6,984 bases of DNA from Verrucomicrobiota bacterium (GTDB lineage: Bacteria; Verrucomicrobiota; Verrucomicrobiia; Chthoniobacterales; UBA10450). The stretch is from positions 1-6,984 of the forward strand of contig QHPM01000275.1 of NCBI GenBank assembly GCA_003219095.1, read 5' to 3'. The translations under genes were made by a program, and so were the position numbers. The notes beneath the pieces were generated by a model, which was not told where the DNA came from, ran no database searches, and saw only the letters and a program-made list of their open reading frames with translations. This document shows, one piece after another, positions 1 to 5,395 of the stretch (position 1 is its first letter; each line of letters begins with the position of its first letter).

Positions 1-790
1 TCGGAAAAATGAAATCGGTGTGCGCGTAGGGCAGATAGAGCATTTTTTGACGGCCGTTACCGAGGCCGAGCCCTTCCATTCCGCCGCTGCCCCACGCGAT
101 CAGCGCCTGCATTTGCTGCAAGCCGGCATCTTGTTTGTAATTTTCCGGATGTAAGAAAGCGAGGAGCCGACTCATTCGCTCTGGCATGCAGGTGGCGATG
201 AAAATAAATCCACCGAGGGCGCTGCCGGAAAACGCGCTCAGCAGGATGGCGTTTGTTCCGGCAACAAACATCATCACCAAGGTTGCGGCGCCGATTAGGG
301 CGGAGGTACCGAGATCGACCTCGGTGATGATGAGCGAGATCAGCAGCGCCGCGCCGACGAGCGGTATTAAGAAACTGAAAACTAGGTTGCGGATCCGGTT
401 TTCAAAACGCGCGAACCACCAAGCCAGAAAAAATATTGCTGCGATCTTGGCAATTTCCGATGGCTGAAATGTGATTGGGCCGGCGCTGACCCACCGGCGC
501 GAGCCGTTGATCCGCAGTCCGAAGTGAGGCGCAAAGCAGAGAGCCAGGGCCCCGAGCGCGAGGAGGAACCACAGCCACCAGGTGTGGTACCAGAAATGGT
601 AATCAACCAGAGCGGCCGCAATCAAAATGGTCAGGCCAATCCCGAGCCAGAGCGACTGTCGTTTGATAAAAAAATAAACGTCACCGTGGGCATCGCGGGC
701 GAATGCGCTGGTGCTGAAGAGCATGACCACTCCGATAACGAGCATGGCCAGCACCGCCAGAAAGAGGAAATAAGCGCTCTTGCGTTGCAT
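1..790 (-). CDS. ftsW: FtsW, septal peptidoglycan polymerase (SEDS family), N-terminal part, cut by the window edge
   Basis: FtsW is the SEDS-family glycosyltransferase that polymerises lipid II at the division septum in the inner membrane, working with FtsI. The 263 codons visible begin MQRKSAYFLF and show several hydrophobic segments (about residues 6-26, 46-63, 70-88, 112-126, 137-156, 162-200). Family signatures are NGSRRWV (95-101), the FQPSE motif (108-112) typical of SEDS proteins, DLGTS (159-163), GLGLGNGRQK (240-249) and LPYAHTDFIF (253-262). The C-terminal part lies outside the window. The usual (Q/E)PDLGT reads EVDLGT here. I chose the ATG at 790 because GGGA lies 9 bases upstream. 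An in-frame ATG at 805 would add five residues but has no ribosome site and abuts the repeat. The gene follows the LysM gene after a 175-base gap that holds a palindromic element ending 18 bases before the start. Family assignment is very secure; the exact start is less so. Confidence 0.96.
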   Translation of the reverse strand, partial: MQRKSAYFLFLAVLAMLVIGVVMLFSTSAFARDAHGDVYFFIKRQSLWLGIGLTILIAAALVDYHFWYHTWWLWFLLALGALALCFAPHFGLRINGSRRWVSAGPITFQPSEIAKIAAIFFLAWWFARFENRIRNLVFSFLIPLVGAALLISLIITEVDLGTSALIGAATLVMMFVAGTNAILLSAFSGSALGGFIFIATCMPERMSRLLAFLHPENYKQDAGLQQMQALIAWGSGGMEGLGLGNGRQKMLYLPYAHTDFIFP

Positions 791-808
791 TAGATTGGAT
801 CCCATGCG

Positions 809-941
809 CGGGTAGCGCACGCGTCTCGCGTGCTGGCGATCGCGTCCTCGCGATCACGGACTTCTTTCGTGATGCGTTGCTGAGGGGAAGCGTGTTGTGG
901 CGAGACACCGTAACCAACACGCGAGGCGCGTGCGCTGCCCG
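809..941. repeat. Palindromic intergenic element, copy A (lysM-ftsW gap)
   Basis: The two ends are imperfect inverted repeats: 28 bases at 809-836 match the reverse complement of 914-941 at 25 positions, and all three differences are transitions. Inside are shorter hairpins: 817-823/827-833 with spacer TCT, 838-844/849-855 with spacer TCCT, 894-902/906-914 (degenerate) with spacer AGA, and 918-923/927-932 with spacer AGG. A further pairing, 853-858 with 868-873, encloses a 9-base loop. The outer arms closely resemble those of the copy at 5186-5346. No transposase and no clear target-site duplication is visible. In the operon mRNA it could fold and affect stability or ftsW translation, but this is inference. 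It resembles REP/BIME-type dispersed palindromes in organisation; I cannot assign it to a named family. Confidence 0.85.
838..855. other. Inner hairpin of copy A, 7-bp stem with TCCT loop
   Basis: GATCGCG and CGCGATC are perfectly complementary around the spacer TCCT. The hairpin sits just inside the left outer arm, the same place as the 10-bp hairpin of copy B, but its arm sequence is different. It overlaps an alternative pairing of 853-858 with 868-873, so only one of the two stems can form at a time. Confidence 0.75.
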
Positions 942-965
942 GAGAATTGCATTCCACACGCGGGC

Positions 966-1415
966 TCATTCCTGAGTCTTTCTTCCTTTCGCGCTTTTTA
1001 CCGGAATGATGAGCTTCTGCCCGACCTTCAATTTGCGTGGATCATCGATGTGATTCGCCGCCAGCAGATCGTCGTACGGGACCTTGAATTTCTTTGCGAT
1101 GTTCACCGGGTTGTCGCCTTTCGCGACGGTGTAAACTTTCGCGCCTTCGGGAATCGGATCGATCGTCTTCGATTTCTTCGCCATTTTCGCGGACGGCGTT
1201 TTTCCACCCTGCCGGCTCTTGATCGCATTGAAGGCAATGATTCCCGCCACCGCGACGACATGCAGCAAAAGCACAATCAAAAGCGCCCGCGAAAGTCTCA
1301 TGTTGGGTTCCGACAAATCGTCGAACTCAGCACCGGAAGCGCTGGCGCGGCGCGTCGTCCCCGCCCGCAATTTCTTTTTGCGCCAAAAGATTTTCGGAAA
1401 CTTTATCGCTTTCAT
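966..1415 (-). CDS. Small membrane-anchored LysM-domain protein
   Basis: This 149-residue protein has three parts. Residues 1-42 are strongly basic (WRKKKLRAG and others). Residues 43-63 form one hydrophobic segment (ALLIVLLLHVVAVAGIIAF) without a signal-peptidase site that I can see. After a lysine-rich linker, residues 93-139 form a LysM domain, starting VYTVAKGDNP and ending VGQKLIIPVK. The positive-inside rule predicts a signal anchor with the tail in the cytoplasm and LysM in the periplasm. LysM domains bind the N-acetylglucosamine parts of peptidoglycan, so a role in tethering or guiding septal wall synthesis is likely, but it is inferred from context. No enzymatic domain is present. 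Its ATG overlaps the murD stop by 4 bases (ATGA) and no Shine-Dalgarno sequence precedes it, which suggests translational coupling. It has no standard gene name that I can assign. Confidence 0.92.
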   Translation of the reverse strand: MKAIKFPKIFWRKKKLRAGTTRRASASGAEFDDLSEPNMRLSRALLIVLLLHVVAVAGIIAFNAIKSRQGGKTPSAKMAKKSKTIDPIPEGAKVYTVAKGDNPVNIAKKFKVPYDDLLAANHIDDPRKLKVGQKLIIPVKSAKGRKTQE

Positions 1416-2743
1416 TTAGGCAAGGCGTGGACAAGGCGCCGGAATTGGTCGCCCCGGTCCGCGTAACTCTTGAACATGTCGAAGGAGGAAGTGCCGGGAG
1501 AAAAGAGGACAACATCGCCTGTCTTCGCGGCCGCATGGGCGCGTTCGACCGCATCCGCGAGCGAGCCCGCGATTTCACATCGCGTTGCTTCGCGCCAATT
1601 ATCGGCGATGCGGCTCGCCATCTCACCGAGAAGAATCGCGGTATGCGCTTTCTTCTTCACCAAATCGTGCAGCGGTTGGAAATCGAAACCCTTGTCTTTT
1701 CCGCCCGCGATCAAAACTACCGGTTTGATTTGCGCCTGCAGCGCTTTTTCCGCCGCATCCAGATTGGTGGCTTTGGAATCGTTAATATAATCGACCCCGC
1801 CGATCGTCCGGACAAATTCGCAGCGGTGAGGCGCCGGTTCATACGCGCACAACGGCGCCGCCATTTGCTCGAAGGTTAAGCCGCGGATATGTCCGACCGC
1901 GAGCGTCGCCATCAAATTTTCAATGTTGTGCGAACCACGCAATTTGGCATCGGCCAAGCGCAACACCGGAGTCCTCTCGAAACAAATCGTCCCGTCCACC
2001 AAGCGAAAATCCGCGCGATCGTCGTAAGCGCTGAAGGTCAGACGAGGCGCCTCGATCTGCGGCAGGTAGTCGCTCGCATTTACGACAGCGAACTCCTTCT
2101 TGGTCTGATATTGAAAGATGCGCAGCTTGGCCCTTCGATATTCCGCGACCGAGGCATAACGATCGAGATGATCGGGAGCGAAGTTCAACCACGCTGCAAT
2201 CTGCGGACGAAAAGTCTTGATCGTTTCGAGTTGGAACGAGCTGACTTCGACCGTCAGAACATCGAACTTCGATTGATCGCGCACGACTTCGCTCAGTGGT
2301 TTGCCAATGTTGCCGCAAGCCACAGTGCGTTGACCGCACGCATTCAACATTTGCGCGATCAACTCCGTTGTCGTGGTCTTGCCGTTGGTGCCGGTGATGG
2401 CGATGAGCGGCAGCTCGCAAAATTGCCAGGCCAGCTCGAGCTCGCCGATCATTTCAACGTTTCGCGACGAAAAATTCTCCGCCAATGGTGAATCGGGATC
2501 GATCCCAGGGCTTAGAATCACCAAGTCGCAAGGATCGTGATTCGTTTCCGCGGCCGGGCCGCTGATCACCCGCACGCCATGTTCACGCAGGTTCTTGATC
2601 GTCGATGCCGGCAACTTATTTTCCGTCGCGCTGTCGAGCACGCTGACGTTGGCATCATGCGAGCGCAGCAGCAGCGCAGCAGCCGTGCCGCTCAATCCCG
2701 CGCCGAGCACTGCGATATTTTTATTTTGGTAACGCGAGTTCAT
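1412..2743 (-). CDS. murD: UDP-N-acetylmuramoyl-L-alanine--D-glutamate ligase (MurD)
   Basis: MurD is the cytoplasmic ATP-dependent Mur ligase that adds D-glutamate to UDP-MurNAc-L-Ala. With the start at 2743 it has 443 residues, close to the usual 440-450. The N-terminal UDP-binding domain shows the Rossmann-like AVLGAGLSG (11-19). The ATP-binding P-loop is GTNGKTTTT (118-126), followed by GNIGKP (144-149), EVSSFQLE (166-173) and NFAPDHLDRY (187-196). K206 in RRAKLRIF fits the carbamylated lysine of Mur ligases. The C-terminal domain has HRCEF (306-310), NDSKATN (321-327), AGGKDKGFDF (346-355) and SPGTSSFDMFKSY (415-427). The frame stays open 28 codons upstream, to 2827, but those residues lie inside mraY. 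The ATG at 2743 overlaps the mraY stop by 4 bases (ATGA) and places the GAGLSG motif correctly. There is no strong ribosome site, so coupling to mraY is likely. Confidence 0.97.
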   Translation of the reverse strand: MNSRYQNKNIAVLGAGLSGTAAALLLRSHDANVSVLDSATENKLPASTIKNLREHGVRVISGPAAETNHDPCDLVILSPGIDPDSPLAENFSSRNVEMIGELELAWQFCELPLIAITGTNGKTTTTELIAQMLNACGQRTVACGNIGKPLSEVVRDQSKFDVLTVEVSSFQLETIKTFRPQIAAWLNFAPDHLDRYASVAEYRRAKLRIFQYQTKKEFAVVNASDYLPQIEAPRLTFSAYDDRADFRLVDGTICFERTPVLRLADAKLRGSHNIENLMATLAVGHIRGLTFEQMAAPLCAYEPAPHRCEFVRTIGGVDYINDSKATNLDAAEKALQAQIKPVVLIAGGKDKGFDFQPLHDLVKKKAHTAILLGEMASRIADNWREATRCEIAGSLADAVERAHAAAKTGDVVLFSPGTSSFDMFKSYADRGDQFRRLVHALPK

Positions 2744-3543
2744 CGCAACTTCAGCGTCGCTAATCCGAGGAGTGCAAAAACGGCCGACAAAATCCAAAAC
2801 CGAACGATGACGGTGTTTTCCTTCCATCCGACGAGCTCGAAATGATGATGAAGAGGCGACATCGCGAAAATGCGGCGTCCGGTCAGTTGAAAACTCAGGA
2901 CCTGCATGATGACCGAGATCGCCTCGAGAACGAAAACACCACCGACGACGGCGAGGAGAAACTCCTGCTTACAACAAATGGCGACGACGCCGATCATTCC
3001 GCCGATGGCGAGCGAACCGGTGTCCCCCATAAAAACTTTGGCGGGGTGACAATTGAACCAGAGGAACCCAAGCCCGGCCCCGACGAGCGCGGCGCAAACC
3101 ACCGTCAGCTCACCGGTGAAAGGATAGAACGGGACCTGCAAATATTCCGCGATCTTGAAGTTGCCGGCGGCATAAGTAAGAAAAGCGTAGGCGAGCGCGA
3201 CCGTGACGGTGCAACCGATGGCGAGGCCATCAAGACCATCGGTCAGATTGACGGCGTTGGAGGAACCGACAATCACCACCGCAAAAAAGATGAGGGTGAA
3301 CCACCCCATGTTGGTGATCACGGGAGCCTTGAAGAACGGCAGATAAAGCGAGCGCGCCTGGACCTGCAGTAATGGGCTGGTGAGAAAAACCACAGTGACG
3401 ACGGCCGCGAGTACCAATTGGGCAGCCAATTTTACCCGGCCCGGGACGCCGTCAGATTTTTTCTTGGTGACCTTGAGATAGTCGTCGAGAAATCCGAGGA
3501 CGCCGAGATAAAGCATGCTCTGCGCTGATGACGAGCACGCCAC
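2740..3543 (-). CDS. mraY: C-terminal fragment of MraY (catalytic part)
   Basis: This 267-codon frame opens at a GTG at 3543 that is an accident of the frameshift: its first eight or nine residues (MACSSSAQ) are not MraY-like. From MLYLGVLGF onward it matches the family. It carries the catalytic aspartates and neighbours in DDYLKV (20-25), [13 protein letters not shown] (96-108) and [12 protein letters not shown] (171-182), then the uridine-binding-side loop [14 protein letters not shown] (229-242) and the closing VIVRFWILS and LGLATLKLR. At least six hydrophobic segments are visible. All acidic active-site residues survive here, so the damage is to the fold (missing membrane helix) rather than to the chemistry. 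An automated annotation would probably call this piece mraY. Its stop overlaps the murD ATG. Confidence 0.8.
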   Translation of the reverse strand: MACSSSAQSMLYLGVLGFLDDYLKVTKKKSDGVPGRVKLAAQLVLAAVVTVVFLTSPLLQVQARSLYLPFFKAPVITNMGWFTLIFFAVVIVGSSNAVNLTDGLDGLAIGCTVTVALAYAFLTYAAGNFKIAEYLQVPFYPFTGELTVVCAALVGAGLGFLWFNCHPAKVFMGDTGSLAIGGMIGVVAICCKQEFLLAVVGGVFVLEAISVIMQVLSFQLTGRRIFAMSPLHHHFELVGWKENTVIVRFWILSAVFALLGLATLKLR

Positions 3544-3778
3544 CCATGGTGGGGGTGCCTTGTTTTCCTCCGTGAAGTTCGGCCAGACGGCGCACTTCTT
3601 CGACGCTGCGGATGGGCTGGCCGATCTTGAGCGAAATCAATTTTCGGATGATGAAATTCCCGAAAACCAACGACAGGGCGAACGCGGTCACGGCCGCTGC
3701 GACCGCGCGAAAAGTAACGTAAAAAAAAACGTTGAGGCCGCCGACCTGATCGCTCAAGCGATGAAGATAGAACATCAT
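3452..3778 (-). CDS. mraY: N-terminal fragment of MraY
   Basis: This 108-codon frame starts MMFYLHRL and shows the first MraY membrane segment (about residues 15-40, with [16 protein letters not shown]). Next come the conserved KIGQPIRS (51-58) and [11 protein letters not shown] (74-84), where residues after K51 form the first cytoplasmic loop. After about residue 85 the translation ([15 protein letters not shown]) is out-of-frame reading of the distal gene and not MraY. There are two adjacent ATG codons. The first overlaps the murF stop as ATGA and has a good Shine-Dalgarno sequence 8-9 bases upstream, so translation should begin efficiently even though the product is truncated. Confidence 0.8.
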   Translation of the reverse strand: MMFYLHRLSDQVGGLNVFFYVTFRAVAAAVTAFALSLVFGNFIIRKLISLKIGQPIRSVEEVRRLAELHGGKQGTPTMGGVLVISAEHALSRRPRISRRLSQGHQEKI

Positions 3779-5163
3779 CGGGCGTTCCCTCCCACCGGCT
3801 GAAGTTTGGCAAATTCGTCCAACACCAATTCCGTACGCGAAGATCGACTGCCTTTTATCAAAACCAGATCACCTGGTCCCACGATCTCACTCAACATCTC
3901 AGCCGCCTCGCTCGCGTCTTTTGCGACGGCGGAATTCTCCAGTCCCGCTTTTTCGGCGGCAACCGCAATGGTGTCTTCGGCAATCGAGATTAAGTGATCA
4001 ATTCCGAGCGTAGCCGCGGCTTCGCCAACCTCGCGATGACCCCGCTCGGATTCCGCGCCGAGCTCGAGCATCCGGCCGAGAACGGCTACGCGCTTACCGT
4101 CGGCATCGAGTTCCATCAAAGTGCGCAAGGCTGCTTTCATCGAATCGGGATTGGCGTTGTAACTGTCGTCGATGAACTGCACGCCGTTGATCTCGCGAAT
4201 TTGCAAACGCGCTTTGGTTAGCGGCGCCGAAACCAGACCGGCCGCGCATTCCTCCAGCGAAACGCCGAAGGCCCGTCCGGCCGCGACGGCCAGCATCGCG
4301 TTTTGCACCATGTGCAATCCGGGAACCGGCAGTTGCGCACGACAACGATGCGCCCCTTCGACGATCGTGAACTCGCAGCCCCCCGAAGTCTGTTGCACTT
4401 CAATGGCGCGAATCGTTCCCTTCTCGATTCCCGCGAGAATCACGCGCGCGCGTGTGCGGTTGGCGATCGAAGAACTGAACTCATCATCTGCATTGAAAAT
4501 AACGAAGCCGCTGGGATCGATCGCTTCCGCGAGAGCACCCTTTTCTCGCGCAATCGCCTGGCGGGTTCCCATAAACTCGATGTGCGCGATCCCGATGTTG
4601 GTAATGATGGCAGCGTCGGCCGAGGCGATGCGCGCGAGCGCGGCGATCTCGCCCGGATGATTCATCCCGAGTTCCCAAACTGCAAATTGGTCGTCGCGAT
4701 TTGCTTCCAGGATGGTGCGCGGCAAACCGACGTGATTGTTAAAATTGCCTTCGGTTTTTGTGACCCGAAACGCGCGTCCCAGAATCGAGGCCGTGAAGTC
4801 CTTGGTGGAGGTCTTACCGTTGCTGCCGGTGATGCCGAGCACTTTTAACGGTAGCGTTTTTCGATAATTGGCGGCGAGATCCTGATAAGCAACGAGTGTG
4901 TCGGTTGCGCGTACGATCGCGAAATTCTCCGGCAGATCCGGGGGCGGATTCCGTGAAACAATCGCGCCCGCTGCGCCTCGCTTCGCAACCTCTTCCAGGA
5001 AATTATGGGCGTCAAAGTTGTCGCCGCGCAAGGCGACGAAAAGTTCTCCGGGTTTGATCGTGCGCGAGTCGGTGCTGACGCGGGAGATGGCGACGTCCGC
5101 ATCACCCGATTCCAGCTCGGCGCCGGAGAAACTAACGATCTTTGAGACCGGCAACGAATTCAT
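3775..5163 (-). CDS. murF: UDP-N-acetylmuramoyl-tripeptide--D-alanyl-D-alanine ligase (MurF)
   Basis: MurF is the cytoplasmic ATP-dependent ligase that adds D-Ala-D-Ala, completing UDP-MurNAc-pentapeptide. From the ATG at 5163 it has 462 residues (E. coli about 452). The N-terminal substrate domain has [16 protein letters not shown] (30-45) and FDAHNF (50-55). The P-loop is TGSNGKTST (112-120), followed by EGNFNNHVG (138-146), [11 protein letters not shown] (164-174) and [12 protein letters not shown] (189-200). The C-terminal domain shows [11 protein letters not shown] (332-342), [11 protein letters not shown] (362-372) and, near the end, LIKGSRSSR. The usual GDM before xELG reads GRM. The frame stays open to an ATG at 5358, but codons upstream of 5163 read through the palindromic element and are arginine-rich nonsense. 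An ATG at 5196 lies inside the element arm. No clear Shine-Dalgarno precedes 5163, so the start is probable rather than certain. The stop overlaps the mraY ATG. Confidence 0.96.
   Translation of the reverse strand: MNSLPVSKIVSFSGAELESGDADVAISRVSTDSRTIKPGELFVALRGDNFDAHNFLEEVAKRGAAGAIVSRNPPPDLPENFAIVRATDTLVAYQDLAANYRKTLPLKVLGITGSNGKTSTKDFTASILGRAFRVTKTEGNFNNHVGLPRTILEANRDDQFAVWELGMNHPGEIAALARIASADAAIITNIGIAHIEFMGTRQAIAREKGALAEAIDPSGFVIFNADDEFSSSIANRTRARVILAGIEKGTIRAIEVQQTSGGCEFTIVEGAHRCRAQLPVPGLHMVQNAMLAVAAGRAFGVSLEECAAGLVSAPLTKARLQIREINGVQFIDDSYNANPDSMKAALRTLMELDADGKRVAVLGRMLELGAESERGHREVGEAAATLGIDHLISIAEDTIAVAAEKAGLENSAVAKDASEAAEMLSEIVGPGDLVLIKGSRSSRTELVLDEFAKLQPVGGNAR
3787..3793 (-). promoter_or_regulatory. 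Ribosome binding site of mraY
   Basis: GGGAGGG, read on the minus strand within the last codons of murF, lies 8 bases before the first mraY ATG at 3778. It is the only strong Shine-Dalgarno match at a gene start in the window. It supports the start at 3778 rather than any inner codon. Confidence 0.7.
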
Positions 5164-5185
5164 TGGGAGTGTCGCGAATAATTTT

Positions 5186-5346
5186 GGGGAGCGCATGCGC
5201 CTCGCGTGCCGTTGCCGGCGCCCTCGCCGGCAACTTCCCTTGCACGAATGGACCTCCACCTGAAGGTCGTCCCGGCGTTTCCTAGAACAACCTTCCCGCT
5301 GCGCGGCGAGGCGCCGTGTAGTGCACGCGAGGCGCGTGTGCTCCCC
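5186..5346. repeat. Palindromic intergenic element, copy B (murE-murF gap)
   Basis: Outer arms 5186-5209 and 5323-5346 are inverted repeats matching at 22 of 24 positions, each beginning or ending with GGGGAGC or its complement. They correspond to the outer arms of copy A at 809-941, sharing the core CACGCG-AGG-CGCGTG. Inner hairpins are 5211-5220/5225-5234 (10 bp, spacer CCCT) and 5304-5308/5312-5316 (5 bp, spacer AGG). The centre holds a weaker pairing, GACCT (5251-5255) with AGGTC (5264-5268). The middle is not evidently homologous to that of copy A. The element lies 49 bases after the murE stop and 22 bases before the murF start. It is inside the presumed operon and would be transcribed, so an RNA-level role is possible but unproven. 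Confidence 0.87.
5211..5234. other. Inner hairpin of copy B, perfect 10-bp stem with CCCT loop
   Basis: GTTGCCGGCG pairs with CGCCGGCAAC without mismatch around CCCT. It is the strongest simple stem-loop in the window. It is not followed by a T-run in the direction of transcription and sits between cooperating genes, so I do not call it an intrinsic terminator. Partial attenuation or mRNA protection remains possible. Confidence 0.75.
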
Positions 5347-5395
5347 TGAACAAACCAATTGCGCGTTCCGTTATTCGAAAGCCGAAATATCATAT

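Larger units (their letters stand above)
2740..3778 (-). pseudogene. mraY: mraY, phospho-MurNAc-pentapeptide transferase, interrupted by an internal deletion with frameshift
   Basis: MraY is the integral membrane enzyme that transfers phospho-MurNAc-pentapeptide to undecaprenyl phosphate, making lipid I. Both ends of the gene are intact and well conserved but lie in different frames. The N-terminal half reads correctly to [11 protein letters not shown] (residues 74-84, to about 3527). The family sequence resumes in another frame at [13 protein letters not shown] (from 3516). In E. coli MraY, as I remember it, 35 residues separate the GG of TPTMGG from the GF before DDY. Here only 43 bases separate them, so about 62 are missing, which also explains the frame change. 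Most of membrane segment 2 and part of segment 3 are lost. Restoring them would give about 366 residues, near the usual 360. The gene is flanked by ATGA overlaps with murF and murD. As written it cannot make active enzyme; an assembly error is a serious possibility. Confidence 0.85.

Noticed and set aside
809..941. MITE with target-site duplication
   Set aside because: The terminal inverted repeats are real, but I see no matching direct repeats flanking either element, so an insertion-sequence-type origin is not supported.
681..959. Minus-strand open frame of 92 codons across the lysM-ftsW gap
   Set aside because: It reads through repeat copy A and then the wrong frame of ftsW; the protein is low-complexity and arginine-rich, with no ribosome site.
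897..1466. Plus-strand open frame of 189 codons, and the other long plus-strand frames
   Set aside because: They are antisense to strongly recognised genes, rich in Arg and His, and without recognisable domains; GC-rich coding DNA commonly gives such shadows.
2744..2827. A 28-codon upstream extension of murD, to an ATG at 2827
   Set aside because: These codons lie antiphase inside conserved mraY sequence, have no Mur ligase similarity, and the ATG at 2743 forms the same ATGA overlap seen at the neighbouring junctions.
3452..3543. Programmed ribosomal frameshift joining the two halves of mraY
   Set aside because: There is no slippery heptamer at the junction, and a simple frame shift would not restore the roughly 20 missing residues of membrane segments 2 and 3.
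5211..5234. Intrinsic terminator between murE and murF
   Set aside because: The stem is strong but no run of T follows on the transcribed strand, and a stop here would separate murE from the following essential pathway genes.
5164..5358. A 65-codon upstream extension of murF, to an ATG at 5358
   Set aside because: It translates the palindromic element into arginine-rich sequence unlike any MurF N-terminus; the family start fits 5163.
5347..5395. Promoter in the AT-richer stretch after the murE stop
   Set aside because: No convincing -35/-10 pair with proper spacing is visible on the minus strand.
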